Origin: Methanoregula sp.
GTDB taxonomy: Archaea > Halobacteriota > Methanomicrobia > Methanomicrobiales > Methanospirillaceae
Reading direction: 5' to 3'
DNA: 7,139 bases
Assembly: GCF_002835825.1 (NCBI RefSeq)
Contig: NZ_PIZH01000082.1
Coordinates: 1 to 7,139 of the forward strand
A program made the translations under genes and the position numbers. Under the pieces are notes generated by a model. The model ran no database searches and had not been told where the DNA came from. It worked only from the letters and a program-made list of their open reading frames with translations. The first letter of the stretch is position 1. Every line of letters starts with the position of its first letter. Below, piece after piece: positions 1 through 5,647 of this stretch.

Positions 1-197
1 CCTTCACTAACGATTTTTCCATTCGTTGGTTCGTCGAGGAGGCCGAGCATGTTCAGGAGGGTGGTCATGACCCTCCCGCTCGAACCCATGATGCAGATGA
101 ACTCCCCCTTGGCAATGTCGAGCGTGACACCATCGAGCGCCCGCACTTCGACATTCCCCATCCGGTAAATTTTGGTCAGGTCGGATATCTCGATCAT
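1..197 (-). CDS. ABC transporter ATP-binding protein (MacB/LolD type), N-terminal part, with degenerate Walker A
   Basis: These are the first 65 codons of an ABC ATPase that runs off the left edge. It starts one base after the permease stop, with a GAGGG ribosome site just upstream, so the pair are almost certainly partners. The start reads MIEISDLTKIY, with the A-loop tyrosine at residue 11, then the GEF strand before the P-loop and NMLGLLDEPTNGKI after it. All of this is typical of the MacB/LolD exporter family, which drives a four-TM FtsX-like permease from the cytoplasmic face. The P-loop is abnormal: residues 38-45 read GSSGRVMT where the family has GxxGxGK[ST]. The second conserved glycine is Val43 and the catalytic lysine is Met44. 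A protein with this motif should bind or hydrolyse ATP poorly or not at all. The reading frame is intact through it. Walker B, the signature motif and the D-loop lie outside the window, so an inactive subunit, early gene decay or a sequencing error cannot be told apart. Confidence 0.88.
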   Translation of the reverse strand, partial: MIEISDLTKIYRMGNVEVRALDGVTLDIAKGEFICIMGSSGRVMTTLLNMLGLLDEPTNGKIVSE

Positions 198-198
198 G

Positions 199-1413
199 TC
201 AGGCCCTCATGGCGGACTGGATATCTTCACGCGATACCTGGTACGCGGGAACGTATCCAGCAACCAGCGATGCGGCAAAGAGGATCAGGGAGTTCTGGAT
301 CAGGTCCCAGGGAGTCAGGTACAGGGTCGCCGACCATTCGGGCGTTACAATGGGGTTTGCCGCGAGGTATGCCGCCATCAGGAGCGTAAGCACGAGACCA
401 AAGAGGATCCCAAGCACCGACATGATGACCACCTGGAACCCGTAATTGTGCATGATGACCTCCTTGTCCACCCCGATAGCTTTCAGGATTCCGATCTGCC
501 GGCGGCTGTTGATGGTCTTGATGGTGATGACGATGAAGAGCACGACCGTTGTAATGATGATACCCACGATGAGCGAGACCATGTTGATGATGGCGAAACT
601 CTGGAGCGCCCGTCCCATGCTCTTCTCAAGCAGGTCGCCGGTTGTCTGCACCTTCTCGGAGACACCGTAACGCTGGAGCTCGTCTTTTACGAACTTCTCG
701 GTATACCCGGGCTTGATCTTGACGGTGATATACGCTGCATTGTCGGCAGCCTTCGGGTCTGCAAGCGCCATGTCCGTATAACTCACATAAACAGCGGTAT
801 CCGCCTGGTACCAGCCGGTATAGAAGATCCCCTTTACCCGGTAATCCTTCACGTACCCGTTGCCATAATCAATCGTGATCGAGTCGCCGACACGGACCCC
901 GCCAAGAGACTGCTCGAACTCGTCTTCTTCCTTTACCGATGCATCGCCGGCAATGGATTTACTGATAATCACTTCACCGGTATCCGCATCGCCAAGGTAA
1001 CTGCCGGCAACCATCTTGGTATACAGGGGTGAGACCAGCTTCTCGTCATTGGGCTGGATCGCCCGCACGGTTGCGCCGAGCATCCGTTTGCGGTATGTCA
1101 GGGTTGCCCCCTTACTGAAATGCGGGGTGGCCCGCACTACACCGGGCATACCGTTGATGAGGTCGAGGGTTGCGTCCATGTCGGAAATGTACCGTTCGCC
1201 GGACTTGGGGCTGACAAGTACGTTGCCGATCTCGTAGTCCACGACCTGCTTCGTGATGCTCTGCCCGATCCCGTTGAAGAGGCCGGGCAGGAAGATCATG
1301 TTGGTGAAGCACATCCCGATGATCAGGATCGTTAAGAGCACGCTTGACCTGCTGCCCCGCTGGAGTGACCGCAGGGCGAGCAGGAAGGCGACCTTCAGCT
1401 CTTTCTTTCCCAT
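199..1413 (-). CDS. FtsX-like ABC transporter permease (MacB family)
   Basis: This is a 404-residue membrane permease with the MacB/FtsX layout. TM1 is at about residues 24-45, a large extracytoplasmic domain (MacB_PCD-like) runs from about 46 to 272, and three further helices lie at about 274-298, 324-352 and 370-390. The loop after TM2 contains SRRQIGILKAIG (303-314), the conserved FtsX-family segment that contacts the ATPase. The C-terminus (PAYQVSREDIQSAMRA) matches the usual 'P...A...dP..aLR' ending of these permeases. Family knowledge: such permeases do not form a classical channel but couple cytoplasmic ATP hydrolysis to movement of an extracytoplasmic domain (mechanotransmission), for lipoprotein, peptide or macrolide export or hydrolase control. 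The substrate here is unknown. The start overlaps the 3' end of the preceding CARDB-like gene by 19 nt and the ATPase follows one base after the stop. Length and domain order are normal, with no sign of decay. Confidence 0.93.
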   Translation of the reverse strand: MGKKELKVAFLLALRSLQRGSRSSVLLTILIIGMCFTNMIFLPGLFNGIGQSITKQVVDYEIGNVLVSPKSGERYISDMDATLDLINGMPGVVRATPHFSKGATLTYRKRMLGATVRAIQPNDEKLVSPLYTKMVAGSYLGDADTGEVIISKSIAGDASVKEEDEFEQSLGGVRVGDSITIDYGNGYVKDYRVKGIFYTGWYQADTAVYVSYTDMALADPKAADNAAYITVKIKPGYTEKFVKDELQRYGVSEKVQTTGDLLEKSMGRALQSFAIINMVSLIVGIIITTVVLFIVITIKTINSRRQIGILKAIGVDKEVIMHNYGFQVVIMSVLGILFGLVLTLLMAAYLAANPIVTPEWSATLYLTPWDLIQNSLILFAASLVAGYVPAYQVSREDIQSAMRA

Positions 1414-2663
1414 GGGAATGTACCGTCGCCGTTCTTCCTTGGCAGGTACCAGTACCTGTAAGCAAGGATCCCGATTACTGCAAGCACGAGGATCACAAGG
1501 ACGATGCTGCCGGAGTTGTCTTGGGGTGTGACCCTCAGGTTCATCTGCCGGATCTCTGTATGGACCCCCATATCATCCGTGTACCGGATCGTGAGGGTGT
1601 AGGGGTAATTGCCGCCTTTCATGCCTTCCAGCAGGAAAATGGCAGGGGCATCGTTCCCCGGCTTGATCTTGCCGATGAAGGCCTCTTTTGTCCCGTCGGC
1701 AGGGAGGTCTACCTTTGCCGATACCTGCTTGGCTTCTCCGGTTCCGGTGTTCTCGATCCGGATCGTGAGGTCGAAGGGGGTGTTTTCCGTGAGACGGGAC
1801 GGGCTCGTGTCAACTGACACGAACCCCAGCTCCGCCTTCCCCTTCAGAACCACATCGATACCAGTGGATTCAGAGACGGGTCTTCCGTCGATGGTATTGT
1901 AACTGATCGTGACGGGCACACGGACGAGACCGGCACCGGCCTGCTTGTCGGAGAGAAGGACAATCGATACGCTCTTCTGTTCACCGGGGCCGATCATGCC
2001 CAGGTGGTACAGGTCCGCACCCTTCGGCGCAAGCTTCCCGCTGACATTCGTGACTATCAGGGTGACGTCATCGGCAAGCAGCTGCCCCGCGTTGCTGATG
2101 GTCAGCGTTACCGGAATCTCCTCGCCCGGGTTAACGCTCCCATCCAGCGAACTGTCCATGATAAGAATTGCCTGCTTCTGGATCCCGATAGCGGTGTTGA
2201 CGTTGACCGGGATCGGGTACTTGGTATTTGCCCCGTTCTTCACATCAACCCAGACTTCCGGGTAGTAAAGTCCGCTCCTTGTGGGTGCCTGGATCGAGAA
2301 GGTGAGCGGGATAGACTGGCCCGGCCCGAGACTGCCGGCCTTGTCATAGTTCTTGGTCAGGACCTTAAGGCCGTTTCCCTCAAGATGGACAGTATCAATG
2401 TTGACCGTAATGTCCGCAGTCGTTATGACGGTATAATCGTCCGGAGAGAGTTTTCCGGACTTCTCGGTCGTTGATGCGCTGGATGCCGTATTCTTGAGGG
2501 TGACCGTAATGGTCCCAAGGCTGTCCGGCATCAGCACCGATGGCGAGACTTCATAGCTCGTTATGGTCACAGTCGGTGCATCGGTGGCCTGCACGGCCGG
2601 CATGATTGCAACAACCAGTGCGAACAGGACGCCCAATGCAATAATTGTCCTTAGTAATCTCAT
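1395..2663 (-). CDS. Secreted, membrane-anchored CARDB/COG1361-like surface protein
   Basis: A 422-residue protein with an N-terminal signal peptide (MRLLRTIIALGVLF..., predicted cleavage after VQA near residue 26). Three beta-sandwich repeats follow at roughly 30-155, 165-275 and 278-380. Each repeat has the CARDB/NEW3 style: a strand ending in VTLKNT, LTISNAG or IRIENTGTGEA, followed by a 'PG..' turn (GPGQS, GPGEQ, KPGND). One TM helix lies near residues 386-404, and a short basic tail ends in FPWERKS. The bulk of the protein should therefore face outside, anchored from its C-terminus. In methanogens, COG1361/CARDB proteins are often encoded beside FtsX-type ABC transporters, as here, where they are likely the extracellular partner or a cargo-capturing subunit; that role is inferred. 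Start choice: Met at 2663 gives a classic signal peptide, but an in-frame ATG at 2696 overlaps the upstream TGA as ATGA and could be used by translational coupling, adding 11 residues. Neither has a strong Shine-Dalgarno. Confidence 0.85.
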   Translation of the reverse strand: MRLLRTIIALGVLFALVVAIMPAVQATDAPTVTITSYEVSPSVLMPDSLGTITVTLKNTASSASTTEKSGKLSPDDYTVITTADITVNIDTVHLEGNGLKVLTKNYDKAGSLGPGQSIPLTFSIQAPTRSGLYYPEVWVDVKNGANTKYPIPVNVNTAIGIQKQAILIMDSSLDGSVNPGEEIPVTLTISNAGQLLADDVTLIVTNVSGKLAPKGADLYHLGMIGPGEQKSVSIVLLSDKQAGAGLVRVPVTISYNTIDGRPVSESTGIDVVLKGKAELGFVSVDTSPSRLTENTPFDLTIRIENTGTGEAKQVSAKVDLPADGTKEAFIGKIKPGNDAPAIFLLEGMKGGNYPYTLTIRYTDDMGVHTEIRQMNLRVTPQDNSGSIVLVILVLAVIGILAYRYWYLPRKNGDGTFPWERKS

Positions 2664-2692
2664 AATCTCATTCCGGTTATTGTGATAGCTGA

Positions 2693-3538
2693 TCATAGTG
2701 TTTCAAGGCTGATTGAACCAACCCCCTGGTTCAGGGTTATCTCATTGACCGCGACTGCCGGGTTGAACCCCGCCGTTACAAAGACATCGCCGTCCTGTAC
2801 GAATCCGTTGTTGCTGATATCGCCGATGCCGGTCTTTGCCCGGATCCGGGTGTTACTTTCCCGTGGCACGCGGAGCGTAAGATCCCCGATACCATTCCGG
2901 ATCACGGCATCGAACCGCTCGCGCTGGTTCCTGCCAAGAGTGATCGTTGTATCCCCGGCGCCATTGTGGACTTCCAAAGATTCCAGGGTCAGGCCGTCGA
3001 GGTCAAGCCGGCAGTCTCCCGCCCCGACATTCACTGCAAGGGTAACAGGAATGTCGTTGTTTAACGCGATCGTCCAGCGGTTGGGAGAGTCCACGGAAAA
3101 CCATTCCTTTGCCTTATGCCCTTTTTCCGTCAGGGCAACGGTTTTTCGCGACCCGTTGACACTCTGGACCAGTTCCGGCTGCCATTCCGGTGCTTTCGAG
3201 AAGACCGACACATCCATCAGCACATCGTCCGGTGCCCCTCCAAAGACCCGGAGTTCGCCGGCCCCAAGGGTCATGGTTACATCGCCATAACCGGCACCGT
3301 CAGGCAGGACCGTTATTTTGTTGGGCGAGAGGAAAGCGGTATGGCGGAAGGGCGAGAAATCCTGGTCTTTTGACTGCGGGAGCTCCCCCGAGAGCGCAAG
3401 GATACCAAACCCGATAAGAAACGAAACGATGGTGATCGCAACAAGCCACAGTACTATGCGGGTTACCCGGATGTCGCCGATACTGAGGTTTTCCCTGCCG
3501 GAAACCTGCAGTTCCGGTTTTTCCCTGGTCTCAATCAT
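2693..3538 (-). CDS. Single-pass membrane protein with toastrack (LiaF/DUF4097-like) domain
   Basis: A 281-residue protein. A cytoplasmic N-terminus of about 26 residues precedes one TM helix (about 27-50), and an extracytoplasmic beta-rich domain fills the rest. That domain repeats short strand pairs punctuated by G-x-G motifs: GAGE (92), GAGD (172), GAGD (193), GIGD (216), GIGD (237) and GVGS (272). This is the signature of the toastrack fold found in LiaF and DUF4097 proteins. Known family role: sensing or scaffolding in envelope-stress systems (Lia and Psp-associated), often next to HAAS and PadR proteins. The gene begins with an ATGA overlap with the HAAS gene stop and has GGAG (3547-3550) at good spacing, which favours this start over an in-frame ATG at 3577 lying inside the upstream gene. 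The adjoining HAAS and PadR genes suggest it is the sensor arm of the module; what it senses cannot be read from sequence. Confidence 0.85.
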   Translation of the reverse strand: MIETREKPELQVSGRENLSIGDIRVTRIVLWLVAITIVSFLIGFGILALSGELPQSKDQDFSPFRHTAFLSPNKITVLPDGAGYGDVTMTLGAGELRVFGGAPDDVLMDVSVFSKAPEWQPELVQSVNGSRKTVALTEKGHKAKEWFSVDSPNRWTIALNNDIPVTLAVNVGAGDCRLDLDGLTLESLEVHNGAGDTTITLGRNQRERFDAVIRNGIGDLTLRVPRESNTRIRAKTGIGDISNNGFVQDGDVFVTAGFNPAVAVNEITLNQGVGSISLETL

Positions 3539-4128
3539 GTCAGCCGCTCCGTTCCGGTGATCACACCGATATTCCACTTGAGGTACCGTATCCCGATGTG
3601 GTAGAAGAACCGTGCAAGGAAGAGGTCTCCAATAACGAGCAGCAGGCCGAGCGCCGTGATCCCGATCGAGAAGAATATTCCCGCTGCCGGAGAGAGCCAG
3701 ATCGCAAACGATGGATTCCCTGCAAGCTGGAGCAGGGCAAAGATCCCCGCAACCGGTCCGCAGACCGTGAATGCAACTCCGACGATGAAGATGATGACCA
3801 GCAGGAGTACGAGGATGATGAACGGAATGAGAACAAACACCAGGTTGAAGAGCCCAAGCCCGATGGTTGCAAGGACTGCATGGAGGATGTTTTTGCAGCT
3901 TGTGACAGCTTCGGCCTTCTTCACCAGGTGGGTGGCACGGATCTCGCGCGCAATGTCTTCGGGCGATCCCAGCGAGCGGAAGAGATCCTCTTCCAAGCGG
4001 CCTTCTGTCCTCCCGATCCGGAAATGCTCGGTATAATCGGAGACGATATCACTCAGTTCCTCTGGAGGCAGCGTGCCTTCCAGCCGGCTTTTGAGGATTC
4101 GCACGAATTCCTGTTCAGTCTGCAGCAT
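3535..4128 (-). CDS. DUF1700/HAAS-type membrane protein
   Basis: A 197-residue protein whose N-terminal 70 residues match the HAAS/DUF1700 pattern: a helical segment with [17 protein letters not shown], then [11 protein letters not shown] (28-37), a glycine-containing acidic stretch, and [11 protein letters not shown] (53-63). About three to four hydrophobic helices follow, covering 84-135 and 145-172. Family knowledge: HAAS domains are cytoplasmic helical adaptors fused to membrane segments, and are nearly always encoded directly after a PadR regulator; they are thought to connect membrane state to that regulator. Here the PadR stop overlaps the HAAS start by 14 nt, and the HAAS stop forms an ATGA overlap with the toastrack gene, so the three are probably co-translated. 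An AAGGGAAG ribosome site lies upstream of the start. The function as a membrane partner of the PadR or toastrack protein is inferred from this context. Confidence 0.85.
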   Translation of the reverse strand: MLQTEQEFVRILKSRLEGTLPPEELSDIVSDYTEHFRIGRTEGRLEEDLFRSLGSPEDIAREIRATHLVKKAEAVTSCKNILHAVLATIGLGLFNLVFVLIPFIILVLLLVIIFIVGVAFTVCGPVAGIFALLQLAGNPSFAIWLSPAAGIFFSIGITALGLLLVIGDLFLARFFYHIGIRYLKWNIGVITGTERLT

Positions 4129-4441
4129 GGTTCTTCCCTTCCAGGAGCGCGTTCACCGATGCACAAAACTGCATCCATTCTTCCTTCTGTTCATGTTCTT
4201 CTTTCCTTCCGCTTTCGGTAAGACGGTAATACTTCCGTGGCGCTCCCCCGGCAGATTCCTGCAGGTACGTGGTGACGTGCCCCTCATCCTTCAGCCGGTG
4301 CAGGAGCGGGTAGATCGTCCCTTCCGAGATATCGATCCGTTTGGATATCTCGTTGACAAGTTCATACCCGTAACAGTCCTTGTGGGCCAGAACAGAGAGA
4401 ACGCATATCTCAAGTACGCCTTTTTTGAACTGGATATTCAT
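4115..4441 (-). CDS. PadR-family transcriptional regulator
   Basis: A 108-residue winged-helix repressor of the compact PadR subfamily (PadR-s1, N-terminal domain plus one C-terminal helix). The family marks are YGYEL at residues 24-28, the recognition-helix segment [10 protein letters not shown] at 41-50 and the beta-wing [15 protein letters not shown] at 65-79, followed by a helix (80-101) for dimerisation. PadR proteins bind palindromic operators as dimers and usually repress their own operon until a ligand or partner releases them. The start at 4441 is chosen because AGGGAGAT lies 3 nt upstream and the homology begins there; the open frame extends to 4603 but the extra 54 residues have no PadR character and would come from the leader. 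It is the first gene of the operon, so autoregulation through the palindromes at 4549-4573 is plausible. Confidence 0.93.
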   Translation of the reverse strand: MNIQFKKGVLEICVLSVLAHKDCYGYELVNEISKRIDISEGTIYPLLHRLKDEGHVTTYLQESAGGAPRKYYRLTESGRKEEHEQKEEWMQFCASVNALLEGKNHAAD

Positions 4442-4444
4442 GGG

Positions 4445-4452
4445 ATCTCCCT
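4445..4452 (-). promoter_or_regulatory. Ribosome binding site fixing the PadR start
   Basis: On the minus strand AGGGAGAT lies three bases before the ATG at 4441. It matches the archaeal anti-Shine-Dalgarno (GGAGGTGATC-type) better than anything before the upstream in-frame ATG at 4603, and so supports the short PadR protein. Confidence 0.6.
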
Positions 4453-4466
4453 GGTCAGAGTGCATG

Positions 4467-4499
4467 CCCGTCCCCGGTGCCGAAGCCCCCGGGGACAGA
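4467..4499 (-). promoter_or_regulatory. Leader hairpin with C(UUCG)G loop upstream of padR
   Basis: In the predicted padR leader RNA, GTCCCCGG (4496-4489) pairs perfectly with CCGGGGAC (4477-4470). Three further pairs, two of them G-U wobbles, extend the base, and the top closes on a C(UUCG)G tetraloop with a small GG/A internal mismatch. It lies about 15 nt upstream of the ribosome binding site. No U-run follows, so it is not a standard terminator. It may stabilise the mRNA 5' end or regulate translation. Confidence 0.5.
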
Positions 4500-4548
4500 T
4501 ACAGAGGGTAGTGGTGCCGGGCCTGCACATGCTTTCTGTTTGGCACAG

Positions 4549-4573
4549 TATCTTGCGTTGCAAGGTACTTACC
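4549..4573. promoter_or_regulatory. Candidate PadR operator (two overlapping palindromes at the predicted start site)
   Basis: TATCTTGC-GTT-GCAAGGTA (4549-4567) is an inverted repeat with 7 of 8 matching arm positions. It overlaps GGTA-CT-TACC (4564-4573), a second palindrome. Both sit about 20-40 bp downstream of the TATA box, across or just after the expected transcription start, where a bound repressor would block polymerase. Assignment to PadR rather than the adjacent TetR is inferred. Confidence 0.45.
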
Positions 4574-4590
4574 ATTATTGAGAATGCCAC

Positions 4591-4600
4591 ATATATAATT
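4591..4600 (-). promoter_or_regulatory. Archaeal TATA box for the padR operon
   Basis: The minus strand reads AATTATATAT here, the most AT-rich stretch of this intergenic region. An A-rich element (AAAAGCG) lies just upstream in the BRE position. Archaeal spacing places transcription start near 4567-4571, giving a leader of about 128 nt before the PadR ATG. Confidence 0.55.
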
Positions 4601-4682
4601 CAATCGCTTTTATTTCCTTTTCACAGCTGGATTCATCACCTCTTACTAACGGCACTATCACCCGGTTACGGACCGTGCCTGC

Positions 4683-4717
4683 ATGATCTGCCGCACCCGG
4701 ATCCGGGGCGGAATCAT
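4683..4717. repeat. GC-rich imperfect palindrome between the divergent promoters
   Basis: A perfect 12-bp palindrome, CCCGGATCCGGG (4696-4707), is extended by CCGC/GCGG (4691-4694 with 4708-4711) and ATGAT/ATCAT (4683-4687 with 4713-4717), with a bulged A and CTG on the left arm. It lies outside both predicted transcripts, upstream of both TATA elements. It could be a binding site for a shared regulator or an architectural protein; no family is recognised. Confidence 0.4.
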
Positions 4718-4750
4718 CTGTACATAGCTGCACTACCCACAAGCATTAAT

Positions 4751-4781
4751 CTTACCGCAGGTAAGTTATTACTACCTGCAG
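4751..4781 (+). promoter_or_regulatory. Candidate TetR promoter and operator
   Basis: CTTACC-GCA-GGTAAG (4751-4765) is a perfect 6-3-6 inverted repeat. It directly abuts an AT-rich TATA-like stretch, TTATTACT (4766-4773), and is followed by ACCTGCAGT, another short dyad. This would place start of transcription near 4795-4800 and the ATG about 40 nt later. A palindrome covering the BRE/TATA position next to a tetR gene fits the usual autorepression of TetR regulators. The TATA assignment is weak. Confidence 0.45.
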
Positions 4782-4839
4782 TACGGGGAATCGGGCGTTA
4801 CTATTTTCCCTGCCCGCGCAGGAACCTACTGGTTGAGTT

Positions 4840-5424
4840 ATGCCACGCATCATACGGGAATATCGTGACGAGGTCAAGAGAAAGATCATCCGGACCGCCT
4901 TCACCCATTTCCTCGAAAAAGGATACCATGGCACAACCATGGGTTCGATCGCAGAGAGCCTCGGCGTTACAAAACCCGCCCTGTACCAGTATTTCCCGGG
5001 CAAGGAAGAGCTCTTTGCCGCAGTAGCCGAACTGGCACGGGATGATTTCAAAGGGACGCTCGAACGTTCGTTCGCCGGGCGAAATTTGGCAGAGGGGAGT
5101 GCAGCACTGTTCGATGCGCTGCTCCGCTATGTCCCGCAATTCAATGGCATGTACTCAGAGATGCTCCTTCTCGCAACCCGGAACGAACGCCTCCGCCAGA
5201 TACTTGCGGAGGACCGGAAAGAGGATATCTGGGTGATCGAACGGTTCATCCGCCGCCAGCAGGAAACCGGCCTGGTCTCAAAGGAACACAACCCCCGGGT
5301 CCTTGCCCTTGCCTGCGATGCTTTGGCAAACGGCCTCCTCATGGATGTCCTGATGGGTATGGACAAAGAAGAGGCAAAAGCGGTCTGGGTTGCTGCCATA
5401 TCGCAGCTCACCCGCGTTGAATAG
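4840..5424 (+). CDS. TetR/AcrR-family transcriptional regulator
   Basis: A 194-residue regulator with a canonical TetR N-terminal helix-turn-helix: IIRTAFTHFLEKGYHGTTMGSIAE at 16-39, then LGVTKPALYQYFPGKEELF at 41-59, including the hallmark xLYxYFxxKEEL. The remaining 130 residues form the variable all-helical ligand-binding and dimerisation domain and give no clue to the ligand. Length is typical and no residues of the HTH are missing. Start: ATG preceded by GGTTGAG at close spacing; homology begins within ten residues. It is divergent from the padR operon, sharing the region 4442-4839, and convergent with the CDF gene. TetR proteins next to exporters usually repress them, so candidate targets are its own promoter, the ABC operon to the left and possibly the CDF gene; only autoregulation has a visible site. 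Confidence 0.93.
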   Translation: MPRIIREYRDEVKRKIIRTAFTHFLEKGYHGTTMGSIAESLGVTKPALYQYFPGKEELFAAVAELARDDFKGTLERSFAGRNLAEGSAALFDALLRYVPQFNGMYSEMLLLATRNERLRQILAEDRKEDIWVIERFIRRQQETGLVSKEHNPRVLALACDALANGLLMDVLMGMDKEEAKAVWVAAISQLTRVE

Positions 5425-5647
5425 TTCACGACCTTCTTATCAGACATCCAGTATCCGGTACCACAGTCATCGCAGGGTGGCGCAGGATTATCGCACTACC
5501 GCGATCACAAAAACCCCGTTCCCCAAACATCCGCCTCAGGGGATCACTACCTCCCTGTCTATCCATCATTGATCCGGAAACCGGAATGGAATCTTTCCTG
5601 TTTTGCAGAATTGAGCACCGGAACGCGGGCCGGAAATGGGTTAACGG
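5425..5647. other. Convergent intergenic gap without a gene
   Basis: No credible gene was seen between the ends of tetR and the CDF gene. The only structure is weak: ATCGC/GCGAT (5490-5494 with 5501-5505), TCCGG-AAA-CCGGA (5573-5585) and four copies of CCGGAA (5574, 5581, 5618, 5630). A T5 run on the minus strand (5509-5513) could serve as a terminator for the CDF transcript, but the evidence is thin. Confidence 0.4.

Noticed and set aside
50..80. Compensating frameshifts as the cause of the odd Walker A
   Set aside because: Codon alignment to the canonical P-loop needs only three single-base substitutions and no indels; the frame is continuous on both sides.
172..1032. Long plus-strand open frame (286 codons) opposite the permease gene
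   Set aside because: Its product is rich in D, H and R with no domain or membrane logic. It is the antisense shadow of a well-supported FtsX-like permease.
3598..4221. Plus-strand 207-codon frame opposite the HAAS gene
   Set aside because: Charged low-complexity product (D/E/R/Q rich) created by reading antisense to hydrophobic codons.
4442..4603. N-terminal extension of PadR to the ATG at 4603
   Set aside because: It would begin upstream of the predicted transcription start, lacks a ribosome site and PadR similarity, and overlaps the leader hairpin. The 4441 start has a good Shine-Dalgarno.
4073..5026. Plus-strand open frame of 317 codons across the padR/tetR region
   Set aside because: It runs antisense to padR, through the intergenic promoters, and then out of frame over tetR. 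No recognisable domain; shadow.
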